DNA of 64,000 nt, taken from Anniella stebbinsi (Eukaryota; Chordata; Lepidosauria; Squamata; Anniellidae). The translations under genes were made by a program, and so were the position numbers. Of this stretch, positions 31,676 to 43,445 are shown in pieces. Below the pieces are notes generated by a model. The model did not search any database and was not told the DNA's origin. It worked only from the letters and a program-made list of their open reading frames with translations. The stretch's first letter is position 1. Each line of letters starts with the position of its first letter. The stretch is taken from contig JARDYH010000003.1 of NCBI GenBank assembly GCA_029215795.1, positions 95,946,609 through 96,010,608 on the forward strand. The letters are read 5' to 3'.

Positions 31676-32110
31676 CAGAATCATAGAATCATAGAGTTGG
31701 AAGGGGCCTCTAAGGCCATCGAGTCCAACCCCCTGCTCAATGCAGGAATCGACCCTAAAGCATCCCTGACAGATTATTGTCCAGCTGCCTCTTGAATGTC
31801 TCTAATGTGGGAAAGCCCACCACCTCCCTAGGTAATTGGTTCCATTGTCATATTGCTCTAACAGTCAGGAAGTTTTTCCTGATGTCCAGCCGGAATCTGG
31901 CTTCCTGTAACTTGAGCCCATTATTCCATGTCCTACACTCTGGGTTGATCGAGAAGAGATTCTGGCCCTCTTCTGTGTGACAACCTTTCAAGTATTTCAA
32001 GAGTGCTATCATGTATCCCCTCAGTCTTCTCTTCTCCAGGCTAAACATGCCCAGTTCTTTCAATATCTCCTCATAGGGCTTTGTTTCCAGACCCCTAATC
32101 ATCCCCGTTG
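31676..32110 (-). mobile_element. CR1 LINE 3' end
   Basis: The left edge 'agaatcatagaatcatagag' followed by 'ttggaaggggcctctaaggc' and 'catcgagtccaaccccctgc' is the reverse complement of a CR1 3' end with its (ATTCTATG)n tail. The match continues through 'cttcctgtaacttgagccca' and 'ccaggctaaacatgcccag'. The copy is 5'-truncated and lies in minus orientation. Confidence 0.85.
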
Positions 32111-32526
32111 CCGAGAGAGGTTTACATGTAATCAGTCAAACAAGACAGGCCCTGCCTACAGGCTCACAATCTGAAAAGACATAACACAGAAGGAAAAGTG
32201 GATGGGGAGGAAAGAGGGGGAAAAAATAGTCCTTCCTCAGGTTTTGTGGAATGGTCCCACTTCCCCTTTCATAGTCCTCTCTAATAAATATAGACTTGGT
32301 GAGCTGACTGCATTATCACAGAGAAACATGTACTCCTATTGATCCAGAGACAATGTTGCTGGATCTGGATTTGCTTCTGATTTGTTCTTCCCCTTTTCTT
32401 TTCTTCTCTTCCTGTTATAACCCAGCTTGAAAGGACAATACATCTCCTGCGTATCCAGACAGCCAAGGAAAACTATAGCTATTCAGCTACCAATGACCAA
32501 GTTGTCAACATTCTGTTTCTCAGAGG

Positions 32527-32665
32527 AGCCTTCCCCAGGCTGGTGGTGGACCCTAGATGTTTTGGACTTCAACTCCCATTGACCATACTCAGCATAGCCA
32601 ATGGTCAGGAATGCTGGGTGCTGTAGTCGAAAACATCCAGAGCGCACCCAGTTTAGGAAAGGCTG
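32527..32665. repeat. Family C palindromic repeat copy
   Basis: Outer arms are agccttcccca and the tgg..aaaggct end. Inner arms are agatgttttggacttcaac and gtagtcgaaaacatc. It has the same layout as 7832-7946 but is more diverged. No clear duplication is seen. Confidence 0.55.
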
Positions 32666-33041
32666 TCTTGAGGTATTTTGGGCAAACACCCTATTTGAGT
32701 CATGAACAATGTCTGGTTGGCAAAGTTCTAGAGGTAGAGATATTTATGTCAGAACTCTTAATGATGAGGAACCATCCTTTTTGCTAGGTAGTGCTGCTTG
32801 TGAGGCTGCAGTGTACCTGACCTGAGTTCAACCTCTGGCACATTCAGGAATTCACACATTGCCAGCTTGCAGGAAGCTTTTGGAACAATTCCCCCAGTCC
32901 TGATGTCTTGCTGTAATGTGTAATTGAAGCAATGGCATATTCTCCTGTTTATCTGTCTTCATTTTTCGCTCCTTCCTCTACTGTTTCTACTTTTAAACAC
33001 TTGGGGTAGAGACTTATCACACCTGGGTTTGGAACCTGGAT

Positions 33042-33360
33042 TAGGCTGACCATATGAAAAGGAGGACAGGGCTCATGTAACTTTAACAGTTGTAGAGAAA
33101 AAGGAATTTCAGCCAGTGTCATTTGTATGCAATTAGTTCCTGGTGATATTCCCTCTTCATCACAACAGTTAAAGTTGCAGGCACTATACTAGAGTGACCA
33201 CATACAAAAGGAGGCAGGTCCCCTGCAACTTTAACTGTTGTGATGAAGAGGGAATTTCACCAGGAACTAATTGCATACAAATGGCATTGGCTGAAATTCC
33301 CTTTTCTCTACAACTGTTAAAGTTGCATGAGCCCTGTCCTCCTTTCATATGGTCAGCCTA
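33042..33360. mobile_element. hAT fold-back MITE, family A
   Basis: This is a 319-bp near-perfect inverted repeat, starting taggctgaccatatg and ending catatggtcagccta. A perfect 8-bp duplication ACCTGGAT flanks it at 33034-33041 and 33361-33368. Confidence 0.88.
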
Positions 33361-33368
33361 ACCTGGAT

Positions 33369-34654
33369 CTACCTTCTGTGAATGGAAAACTCTGCTCATG
33401 GAAGGGGTCACTGCCTGATTGGGGGGATCCCCCTCCCCTCCTGCACCCCAGTCAACCAGATCACCAGACCTTCTTTTTCAGGGGGCTCGAGGGGCTGCCA
33501 TAAGAAGGGAGAGGTGGAAATATCCACTTTGCCAACCCAGTTCTATCCATCGAAATCTGGATTCAATCCCTGTTTTTTGTAAAATACCCTTTATGTAGAT
33601 GATACTGAAATAAATATTTGATAGCTTCCTGCCATCATTCCAGAGATACTTAACTGGCCAAATTCCACTTTTAATCCAGCAAGGGTGCCTCATTTAAGAG
33701 CTGAGTATCCTGGTCTAATTGCAGCAGGATTCTTTTAGCTATCTGTTTCTCTTTCACTGCGTAAATACTTAGATAAGAATAAGGTTGCGAAGGCTACTAG
33801 ATCCTAGGCTTTCCTCCAGTGATACAAAGCCATCTCCTTAATAGTTACCAAGATCATGTTCTCCTGGTAGTCATTTTTCTGCTGCACTTGGATCAGTGAA
33901 AATGCAGTGGACATTGTGTAACCAAATAGGAGAATATCTCCTCTCCACATACCTTGTCATGGGCATGGGCAGGTTTTTTTAAGGTCACATGAGAGGCCGT
34001 TGATGTGCTCTCCACAGGAAGTCTCTTGATTTATCTAGCCGCAAAAATCAAAACAAATTATTTTGTAGTTTTGCGATACTTGCTTTCTATACAGACAGCA
34101 AAGGGTCAGGTATTTTTCCCAAAAGAGAAACTACACACATAGGGTTGGATACAGATTTAGTCAAACTTAGAGTAAACCCACTGAGATCATTTGGGCCAAA
34201 TCTACCCCTAGAGTCAAACCATTATGATTCCATAATGGTAACACCTTTATCCCACTTGCGCATTTATACTTTGTAGGGCACCCAATAACATTTGTTGCGG
34301 CATTTTGGATAACGTAGAACATCAGGAAATAACATTATGATAGCAGTATATCAAATGTGTAATCAGTGCACTTCGATACCACTATAAAGCAGGAGTGCAG
34401 TGTAGACTTAGCCCTTTGGGACTTAAGTTAGTTGTGACTTACTTGTCCTGTTAATTTCTGTGGGACACCACTAAGCATGACTAAATCGGTATTCAATCCA
34501 TTCTTATTAAGTTCCAGAAGGTAAGGAAACAATGGCCCCCTTCCATGGGAATATGGAATTGCACTTTGCTAAAATGTGGTGTGAATACCAACTGTGTCTC
34601 TCCCAACTGACTGCCATTCTCTATCATGGTCCAGTAGTGACTGAGTGGGAAATG
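33369..34654. other. Anonymous stretch, no gene seen
   Basis: No credible open frame. At about 34320-34412 'cagtgcacttcgataccact' and 'gtgtagacttagcccttt' resemble the right half of the family D repeat at 57575-57822. Confidence 0.45.
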
Positions 34655-34662
34655 TCCACACC

Positions 34663-35372
34663 TAGGGTTACCAGATTTTGGAAACCAAAATCCCAGTCCC
34701 CCCCGCCACCCCCCACCCCAAACAACCCCCCCAACAAGCCACTCACCCCCCAAAAAAAATCCCAGCATGGACCTACCGGCTCCTCTGCCGCCGGCGGACT
34801 CATGCCGCCGCCGGGTTCATGGCACCGCCGGGCTCGTGGCGCCGCCGCCACCGCCGGCGCTGCACGACTCGTGCCAGAGGCTGCGAGGAAGAGGGCCGAT
34901 TCTGGAAGTGATGTAATCGGCCTCCCCTGCCTCTTCCGCATAGGCATCCGGGCTCCTTGGGGCTCATCGCCTTCGCGACAAACCCCGAGGAGGCCAGAGG
35001 CCACACAGAAGAGGCAGGAGAGGGCCGATTTCATCATTTCTGGATTCGGCGCTCTCCTGCCTCTTCTGGGCGGCCTCTGGCATGAGCCCTGCAACGCCAG
35101 CGGCGGCGGCACGAGCCCGGTGGTGGTGGCAGTCGGCAGCATGAGCCCGGCGACGGCGGTGCCACGAGCCCGGCAGTGGCGGCAGCGGCGGCAGCAGCAG
35201 CACGAGCCCGGCGGCGGCAGCCCGGCGGCGGCACGAGCCCATAATCGGCCCTCTCCCGCCTCTTCCGCTCGGGCATCATTTCCCCTGTTTGCCCCGCTGT
35301 CCCCCAGTTGGCCCGGATCGCCCCAGTTTTCCCGGTTAGGACCGGGAATCCCCGGGCGATCTGGTCACCCGA
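34663..35372. mobile_element. GC-rich hAT-like non-autonomous element
   Basis: The left end tagggttaccagat and the right end, read inward, tcgggtgaccagat, are inverted and nearly the same as the family A ends. Flanking 8-mers are TCCACACC (34655-34662) and CCCACACC (35373-35380), a 7/8 match. The interior is extremely rich in GCC/GGC and 'cacgagcccggcg' repeats. Long frames on both strands come from the stop-poor GC content and are not a gene. Confidence 0.65.
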
Positions 35373-35380
35373 CCCACACC

Positions 35381-36400
35381 AATTAGGCCCATATGGAAAA
35401 AGTTCTAATACTGAATTAGGCCAATTAGACATATACATGTTTATACTGCCAAGCACAAATGTACAACTGTGGAACTTATTTGCTTTTATCCTCATCATTT
35501 CAACTTTATTGCTGGGATGGTGTTCGAAGGACGTTTGACTTCCTGTTACTCTAGATGGCTCCATTTGAATTTGCCATTTTTGTGTCTGCCTTCATTTGAC
35601 TTAAACCATTTCCATGATACATAAAGAAATAGAACACTACATTGGAGGAATGAAAGTCATCATCCCATTTTAAATGGATGAAGCAAAAGCATTCAAAAAC
35701 AGGGTGCTAAATTCCCACCAACTTAGTTTGGTAGCAAATAATATTAGATACAGCTGCTGCCTGGCATTCTGCAGGGATTGTTGAGAATTTGCTCAAATTG
35801 TGTTTTTCAATGGCTATATCCAATCCCTAAATCCTGGAACCTAACACAGACCCAAACACAATTTGTAGTCAGAAATCCGTACATTTTTGAGCTTGCGATA
35901 CATTCCGCAAAACAAAACACAAATTGTGTTTGCTACTATGCACACGTTTGGAAAAAAAATGAGCAAAGGAAACTGTGCATTTCTAAAATTGGCACAAACA
36001 CACTTTAGTCAATGGGCCCATAAGCACAAAAATACGTACATTTGAAAAACATGCATTAAATGTGGGCAAAAAAAATATCTATGAACCTTTGTGGCTGGGA
36101 GGGAAAGCTTGCACGGTAACAGAACCAGACGAAAGAAGTTTGGCAGTGGAAAAATGAGAACCTTGACGAAATCGAGCTTGACAGATCTGCCCATCCCCAG
36201 CATTCTGCAGCGTCTCAAGCAGAGGCATTTCCTCATCCTGCTTGCCAAGAGTTCTTTATTAAAAAGCAAAACCTAGAGATGCCAGCAGTTGTATCAGGGA
36301 CCTCCATGTGCCATGCTTGGACTTTGCCACTGAAAATTATGGATCCTCCCTAGTCTTATCCCCACTGGTGTTTCTGGTTGATATGTGTCTCTCCTTAGCA
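35381..36400. other. Anonymous AT-rich stretch, no gene seen
   Basis: The phrase 'aaacacaaattgtgttt' and several partial copies (about 35790-36070) suggest an old repeat, but no ends could be placed. Confidence 0.45.
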
Positions 36401-36416
36401 GCTGTACCCCCATCAT

Positions 36417-37217
36417 TTTTTTAAAAAATCAATTTTTTATTGTAAGTTTTAACAAAACAAAAATAAAAATAAAAACGCAAATGTAACTACATACTTCGAA
36501 AGCCTCAGTTTCAAATATTACAACATTCTAAAAAACAAAAAGGAAAACGGAGTAAATCAGACATAAACTGTTGTTGTGCTTTGACCCAGAAGGATATTGT
36601 AATTTTAACTTGTTTTTATGCTTTATGCTTTTAAATTTTGTATATCGGTGTTTTAATTGTTCAATGTTTTTAATTTTTGTAAACTGCCCAGAGAGCTTCA
36701 GCTATGGGGCGGTATATAAATGGAATAAAATAAATAAATAAATAAAGATGGACCAAATATCCAAATATAAGTCCATTCATGAATGGCACCTATATATCAC
36801 TGTTTCAAATGTTGCTAGTGTTGTCAGGTCTTCAATCCATTGTATTATAGGCAATAAGCTTTTATCTTTCTAATGTTGTAGTATCAGCCTTTCAGCAGTC
36901 AAGAAATCCATTTATGCTGACCATGTCTTACATTCCAAGAAGCAGGTATATAATTTAAGAAAACATGTATAGCAGACAATATTAAAGAGCTTTCCAATAC
37001 AAAGTGTATCTGTCTGATGACTTCCTCCCAAAAGGAGGCAACCATTGGGCATTTCCAGAACATACGAACAAAAGAAACATTAACGGTATGACACCTAAAA
37101 CAATTAGATGAGTTAGAACAAACCTTTGTCAAAGATGTTGTGATATCCAATAAACCCGAAAACAAATTTTGCTGAATAAAATGTAACTGGAGGTTCATAG
37201 ACATATCAGATACCGAT
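36417..37217 (-). pseudogene. L1 LINE 3' fragment with 16-bp target duplication
   Basis: The duplication GCTGTACCCCCATCAT is exact at 36401-36416 and 37218-37233, as expected of target-primed insertion. On the minus strand a frame at about 37217-36899 carries CFRCHTVNVSFVRMFWKCP then FWEEVIRQI. This is the cysteine-rich C-terminal motif of L1 ORF2. The T-rich left edge is the poly(A) side. Only the extreme 3' end was inserted and the frame is degraded. An L2 tail is nested inside. Confidence 0.8.
36596..36748 (+). mobile_element. L2-type LINE tail nested in the L1 fragment
   Basis: The text 'tttgtaaactgcccagagag', 'cttcagctatggggcggtat' and 'ataaatggaataaaataaat' is a LINE 3' tail ending in (ATAA)n. 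It splits the L1 3' UTR, so it is younger than the L1 copy. Confidence 0.65.
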
Positions 37218-37233
37218 GCTGTACCCCCATCAT

Positions 37234-37860
37234 GTGTGTTAAGTTGCAGAATTATGCAAAATAGGAGGATAGTTGCATGGAGACTATCAGGATGATTCAT
37301 GGTATGCTAACATGGAAGTGAGTGCCACTGATCTCAATTAGAAGGTACCCTCTTCAGGTGTTCCTGGAAGTGTGTTGCTGCAATAAGCAAGGAGGGGGGA
37401 GCACCCCAGTCCTGCCTCTCTTCATTGTTGCATCCAGCAGTCGCTACTCTGAGCGTTCTGGATAGTGTGGACAGCCCCCACCAATAGAGGAGGCTTTTCT
37501 TTTCAGACAATCACCCTCCACGCATAGAGGGCAGCAGGTGTGATGGTAGAGAGGGGTGGAGCTGGAACATTCCCCCTCATCACAAGTTGTACCCATATGC
37601 TTCCTGCAATGGTTGAACACAGCTGTACTCCCAAATAAATGTACCAAGGATTGCAGCTATAACCAGACACATATGTGCCGGGGCTTACTTGGTGGGTTAC
37701 TTCTTAATAGCTCTGTGATAAACTCTACATGTTGATTCTCTTTCCTATCCCATCAAAATTAATTCTTGACTCTTACTATACGGTAGCAAAAAAAAAAAAA
37801 AGAGCCCATTATTATGATGGGTGGGGTATATCTCGAGAGATAACTTGTGAACTCCTAAGG
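37234..37860. other. Anonymous stretch, no gene seen
   Basis: No credible open frame or repeat ends. Confidence 0.5.
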
Positions 37861-37982
37861 CAGGGATGGGAAATGTTGGTGGACTCCAACTCCCATCAAC
37901 CCTAGCCAGCACCGCCAATAATGAGGGATGATGGGAGTTGCAGTCCAACAATAGCTGGAAGGCCACACATTCCCCATCCCTG
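37861..37982. mobile_element. Family C fold-back element
   Basis: Outer arms are cagggatgggaaatg and attccccatccctg. Inner arms are ttggtggactccaactccca and gggagttgcagtccaac. Flanking 8-mers tcctaagg and gcttaggg match at only 5 of 8 positions, so the duplication is doubtful. Confidence 0.6.
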
Positions 37983-39186
37983 GCTTAGGGGGTTCAACAT
38001 ATTTCTGTCCAGTTTCCATCCAGAGACAGAGCATAGTGTACCTTCCTCCTGCAGGATCCCAGCTTCCCCAAGGAAAGTAATGGACTGTTCTCCATAGGAA
38101 TGAATGACAAACATTTATTTTTTTATAGAAGAAAGTAAAGAGGTGCACTGAGGATAATCTTCTGCATAGGGGGCAGAATGTGTTCCCTGCCCACCACGAC
38201 CCCAGCCATTAAGAAACAAGCCTGTCCCTATAGCCCCATTCTTTGTGGTGTTTTATTGTCAGGTAATATGTGGCTGAATGTTGGAAGAACGGATCATAAT
38301 CGCTGGAACTAGCTTTTTATATCCATAAAAGGTTCGGTGATTTTCTGCTTTGATATTATGCGTACTATTGACTTGTGCATATTCTTTGGGCCGTGTCATT
38401 TCATGGTGCATAAGCCACATGTTTCTTTCCTAGCCCATGAGCATAAACTGAACTTTGTTTCTAAAAAATTACTGTGGAAATGCTATTCATAGCCAAGATT
38501 CTCAATACCATATTGGCTGTATAATTGAATAAGGCAGGTCATATTTGACACGGCTTGGTTTGGAACAGGCCCCAGAGGAAAGAAAACATTACAATGGATG
38601 CAGTTTAGAGCAGGACAATTCAACTGAGGAACATTATAGAGGGACAGTGGTAAGTAGCCAAGTGAAGTGGGGAAAATAACGGTCTTAAGAAAAGGAAGCA
38701 GAGTAATCTGCTGCCAACATGCCCTTCCTCTATAACTTCTTAAGTAAATTCAGGGATGTGGGACCCTGGGTAGAGAGTAGGAATCTGAAGCACACTAAAT
38801 TAAATTTTCCACTGAAATCAAATATTAAACTATCAGACAGGCAGGGAATCCTAAATCATCCAGGCTTTCCTCCAGCTGTTGCAGGAAACTGAATCATTCA
38901 TGCAAACTTCAAGAAGTATTTTCCTGTTCCATTGTGAAGCAAGCAAGGTCTGTTGCTTCCACTGTTTCTTTTGGGAGGCTGTTAACAGAACTTTTCTCTA
39001 CTAATGATTAGAAATGTTCAGATCGCCAGTCCAAAAATGTACTCATGTTTATTTTGCTGTCGCCCCACCCGACCCCACCCCTTTGCAAAAAGATGTACAT
39101 GCAGAAATTGTGTGTTTTCCTCACTTTGGTTTATGCCAGGAAAGTTGCGTACTGCCTTTTTAAGAGGCAAGCTCAGAGCATAAGGC
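37983..39186. other. Anonymous stretch, no gene seen
   Basis: No credible open frame, RNA gene or repeat ends. Confidence 0.5.
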
Positions 39187-39194
39187 CATATGAA

Positions 39195-39513
39195 TAGGCT
39201 GACCATATGAAAAGGAGGACAGGGCTCATGTAACTTTAACAGTTGTAGAGAAAGAGAATTTCAGCCAGTGTCATTTGTATGCAATTAGTTCCTGGTGAAA
39301 TTCCCTCTTCATCACAACAGTTAAAGTTGCAGGGGCCCTGCCTTCTTTTGTATATGGTCACTCTAGTATAGTGCATGCACCTTTAACTGTTGCGATGAAG
39401 AGGGAATTTCACCAGGAACTAATTGCATGCAAATGACACTGGCTGAAATTCCCTTTCCTCTACAACTGTTAAAGTTACAGGAGCCCTGTCCTCCTTTTCA
39501 TATGGTCAGCCTA
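39195..39513. mobile_element. hAT fold-back MITE, family A
   Basis: This 319-bp near-perfect inverted repeat has a perfect 8-bp duplication CATATGAA at 39187-39194 and 39514-39521. Confidence 0.88.
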
Positions 39514-39521
39514 CATATGAA

Positions 39522-40935
39522 TGAACTGGAAAAGTTTCACTTTTGCTGCTAAAACCTCTATGCGTGGTTGGGCCTACATAACCTTCTCAGGGGCCAAAGC
39601 AACTGTGCCCCAAGATGCATCCAGGCACAATTCTCAGTTATGCTGTATTCGCCCCTAACCCTCCAATCCACTATTTTTCTGCCGTGTGTGATTCAGGATA
39701 AGTTTCTGATGAATTAACCCTGGTTTTCCTTGGTTGTCTAATCTCATAGCATCGCTCAGATATCTGAGTTTCTAGTGTCAAACTGGCTTTTCATTCAGGC
39801 TTTATCTGAAGTATTTTTCTGCTGCTCCTTAGCCAAGAAGTCTCCTATAATGGCAGTAAAACAAGACAGTCTCTGCCCACAGTCTTGCAATCAAAAAAGA
39901 CACGATGCACAAGGAAATAGGAATTGGGAGGGAAGAGGAGAAAAAGAGAAGCCTCTCAGCCCTGCTCTCCCCATCATCTCCCTCCATACAGCATGCTGGA
40001 ATGGCTGCTGATGGTGATAAATGAGAGAGGAGGAGGCTTCAGGAGGGAGATTTTCAGGAGGGCTGGTGAAATGGCCCTGCTCTCCCTCACATCTCCCTCA
40101 GCTCTGCTTGCAGGATTATAGACTTACATGACAAGATGCCCTTGCTCCGGGCTTCGCAATACAGGCAGGACCCAATCCATAGTTTTACATTTAGGCCCCC
40201 CCTCAGCAAAACTGCAAAGCTTTCAGCCAATTGCTGCAGAGGCTGCCAGAAAATATAAGGCAATTTTCACCCAACCCCATAAATCACATGAGTCTTGTGT
40301 GGGACTGATAAGAGATCCCTGGGAATACCCCATTCTTCCCACTGTCCTGGGAACTTCCCGAGGCTGTGGGAGGTGTGGGCGCCCATCCTGCATGGTGCCC
40401 ACTTACTCACAAGGAAGCGAGCATCAGAAATGGACACGGAGCTGCACGGCGTAGCTCCGTCCCCATCAGGAGAGGGGGTGGCAGCAACTTCACCATCCCT
40501 GGGATGGCAGGGGGGCGGTTTGGTTTTTTAAAAATAAAATAAAAAACATACTTTTGCAATGGAGAGCAAGAGCGCTTTTCGGATCCTTCATAAAAAAGAA
40601 AATGGCAGGTGCCTATTGGGCCGTTGCGGCATTGCATCCCCCCATTTACTTTTTTTACGGAGGACCCAAAGAGCACTCTTGCGCTCTATCGCAAAAGTAC
40701 GTGTTTGGAAAAAAGAGGACGATCCCAGAAGCAGGTATGTCTGGGATCGCCCCCTCCCTTTACACCCGTAGGTGTAGAAAGGCCCATAGACTGAAAGGCT
40801 TTGAGCATGAGCAGAGTGTACATTAAACCAACTCCATATATGGGATTATGGATATATGGAATATATATGTATATATGTGTGTTTGAAGCAATACAAACAC
40901 ACACACCTCCAAGGTCATACTTCTATTATTAAGCT
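39522..40935. other. Anonymous stretch with one possible transposon end
   Basis: At about 40769-40790 'ggtgtagaaaggcccata' is the right-end motif of family D (TAGGCC..TCTACACC inward). Its left partner may lie near 40191 (taggcccccc) but is unproven. 'gacaagacagtctctgccca' at 39862 recurs in related form at 32141. No gene seen. Confidence 0.4.
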
Positions 40936-40936
40936 A

Positions 40937-40955
40937 TGGTAATAATAATAATAAT

Positions 40956-40987
<32 letters not shown>
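40937..40987. repeat. (TAA)n microsatellite
   Basis: An imperfect (TAA)n run adjoins the tail of the minus-strand SINE at 41055-41293 and is probably derived from that tail. Confidence 0.8.
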
Positions 40988-41054
40988 CACTGATTTTAAT
41001 AAAAAGATTATCAGAAAGAATAGCAGGCCAAAAAAATTATAAAGAAAGACTGGC

Positions 41055-41293
41055 CTGCTGTATTTGTTTTTTATTATATTTATATCCCACCTTTTTTCTT
41101 CCAAGGAACCCAAGATGACATATATAATTCTCTTCCTCTCCAATTTATCCTCACAAGAATAATCCTGTGAGGTAGGTTGGGCTGAGAGTCTGTGACTGGC
41201 CAAAAGTCACCCAGTGAGTTTCCATGGCCAAATTGGGATTAGAACCTGGATCTCCTGACTCCCAGTCCAGCACTCTAACCACAACACCACACT
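41055..41293 (-). mobile_element. tRNA-derived SINE with L2-like tail
   Basis: Read on the minus strand it begins 'gtggtgttgtggttagagtg' (A box) and continues to 'aggttctaatcccaa' (B-box region). It then runs through 'gactttt..ccagtcacaga' and ends 'gttccttggaagaaaaaagg' with 'tgggatataaat'. Head and tail are those of a common squamate SINE. Confidence 0.7.
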
Positions 41294-41381
41294 GAATTTG
41301 TGAGATTGAAGGGCAGCTGTGAGGAGAGGTTAAAGAATGTAAGATAATATCTATTGCTTTGAACAGTAGAAATGTATCTAT

Positions 41382-42937
41382 TAGGGGTGTGCACGGACCC
41401 CCCGGATCGGATCGGGACCCGGATCGGGACCTCCAATTTTGTCCCGGACCGGTTCGGACAAAATCGGAGGCCCCCCGGACCGGATCGAGTCCGATCCCGA
41501 CCCAAAAATCGTAAATTTTTGGATCGGCCGCCATTTTTTTCCCCATAGACTTGCATTGCAATGCAAGTCTATGAGGAAAAAATGGCGGCGGGTGGGTGAG
41601 GGGGGGCCTAACTCCCTCCCCCCCCGGGGCCGTCCGCTGTGGACGGCCCCGGCAGGTAAGCCCCCTCCCCCGCGCTCCCTACCCCCCCTGGGGCCGCCCG
41701 CTTCCATCCGCTGGCGCCCGCGGGCGCCAGCGTATAGAAGCGGACGGCTCCGGGGGGGGGTAAGCCCCCTTCCCCGCCACTGCTTACCTTCTCGGCCCGT
41801 CTGCTCCCGTCCGGCGCCGGCGGCTACTACCAGCGGGCTCCGCGGCCTACTCTCGAGTAGCGCGCCGGGTGATGACATCACCCGGCGCGCCACCCTGGAG
41901 TAGGCCGCGGAGCCTGCTGGTAGTAGTAGGCGCCGGCGCCGGACGGGAGCCGCCGGGCCGGGAAAGTAAGGGCCCCCCTCCCCCCTCCGCGCGCCCCATC
42001 CTCCCCTCCACGCACCCCCTGCTTACCTTCCCGGCCCAGCGGCTCCCGTCCGGCGCCGGCGCCTACTATTACCAGCAGGCTCCGCGGCCTGCTCTACAGT
42101 AGCGCGCCGGGTGATGACATCACCCGGCGCGCCACCCTAGAGCAGGCCGCAGAGCCTGCTGGTAGTAGTAGGCGCCGGCGCCGGGACGGGAGCCGCCGGG
42201 ACGGGAAGGTAAGGGCCCCCCTCCCCCCTCCGCACGCCCCCTCCTCCCCTCCACGCACCCCCTGCTTACCTTCCCGGCCCGGCGGCTCCCGTCCGGCGCC
42301 GGCGCCTACTACTACCAGCAGGCTCCGCGGCCTGCTCTAGAGTAGCGCGCCGGGTGATGACATCACCCGGCGCGCCACCCTAGAGCAGGCCGCGGAGCCT
42401 GCTGGTAGTAGTAGGCGCCGGCGCCGGACGGGAGCCGCCGGGCCGGGAAGGTAAGGGCCCCCCTCCCCCCTCCGCGCGCCCCCTCCTCCCCTCCACGCAC
42501 CCCCTGCTTACCTTCTCGGCCCGTCTGCTCCCGTCCGGGGCCGGCGGCTACCACCAGCAGGCTCCGCGGCCTGCTCTAGAGTAGCGCGCCGGGTGATGAC
42601 ATCACCCGGCGCGCCACCCTAGAGCAGGCCGCGGAGCCCGCTGGTAGTAGCTGCTAGTGCCGGACGGGAGCGGACGGGCCGAGAAGGTAAGCGCCCCCCT
42701 CCTCCCCCCCCCGCTGTCCACTTTCATCGGCGGGCGCCTGCTGGCGCCCGCCAATGGAAGCGGCGGTGGGCGCCAGTGGGCGCCCGCCGATCCGCCGATC
42801 CGGTTCGGAGCCTTTTCGGACCGGTTCGGATTGGATCGGCCGATCCAGCTGCGGGATCAGAAATCGGATAATTTATCCGATTTCCCACTGGACTGGACTC
42901 GGATCGTGGATCGGGTCCGATCCAGTGCACATCCCTA
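41382..42937. mobile_element. Non-autonomous hAT element related to the giant hAT
   Basis: The left end is taggggtgtgcacggacc and the right end, read inward, tagggatgtgcactggatc. A perfect 8-bp duplication GTATCTAT lies at 41374-41381 and 42938-42945, again of nTnnnnAn form. Subterminal ggatcgg-type repeats match the giant element. The 1,556-bp element has no transposase. Its interior is four tandem GC-rich palindromes. It would depend on a transposase such as that at 25745-28273. Confidence 0.88.
41782..42692. repeat. Four tandem GC-rich hairpin units
   Basis: Units lie at about 41782-41970, 42021-42214, 42264-42455 and 42506-42692, a period of about 242 bp. Each is a near-perfect palindrome with arms of about 90 bp. 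The arms centre on gggtgatgacatcaccc and carry 'gcgccggcgcc' and 'gcgcgcc' blocks. Each left edge reads gcttacctt and most right edges aaggtaag, so outward-facing splice-donor-like text borders every unit on both strands. Confidence 0.85.
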
Positions 42938-42945
42938 GTATCTAT

Positions 42946-43445
42946 TTGTTCTTATTCGTTTTGTAGAAGAGACAATCTTTGGTAAATATGGAAATTGGTA
43001 TTTAGAATGGAGAATAATAATATTCATATGTTTCTGAGTGCTGAAAGTACTTTACTAGTATAATTTCATTAACCATTATAAAAGTAGTGCAATGTAGGTT
43101 TCCCCTTTTCTTGAGGAAATGAAGTTAAGAGATATCAGGTTGGCTACATATTCAGTTCATGCATAAACTGTAATTTGAATCTTTAACGTAAGGGGACATC
43201 CCTTCTTCAGCTTCTGAAATTCCCTACTAAAATTCCCAAAGGCATGTTATAACCTGGCCTCAGGGCCTAGGTTCATTTAGGAAAATGTAAATAAGCAAGG
43301 GATAAGTATCTAGCATGATAGTGAGGCAAGAAATTACTGTTATCAGGTATCATTTGCTAGAGAAGTGGCAGATTAAGGCTTTTGAAAAACACACTGAAGG
43401 GGAAGATGCCAGTGAAGGGTTTTGCTTGTTGTATAGTAATTACCC
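42946..43445. other. Anonymous stretch, no gene seen
   Basis: AT-rich, with no credible open frame or repeat ends. Confidence 0.5.

Noticed and set aside
34532..35564. Open frames of up to 284 codons in the GC-rich element
   Set aside because: GC-rich DNA has few stops. Frames overlap on both strands and encode only Ala/Gly/Pro/Arg-rich text.
41381..42102. Open frames of 150-170 codons over the hairpin element
   Set aside because: Same reason: stop-poor GC-rich palindromes, frames on both strands, no domain.
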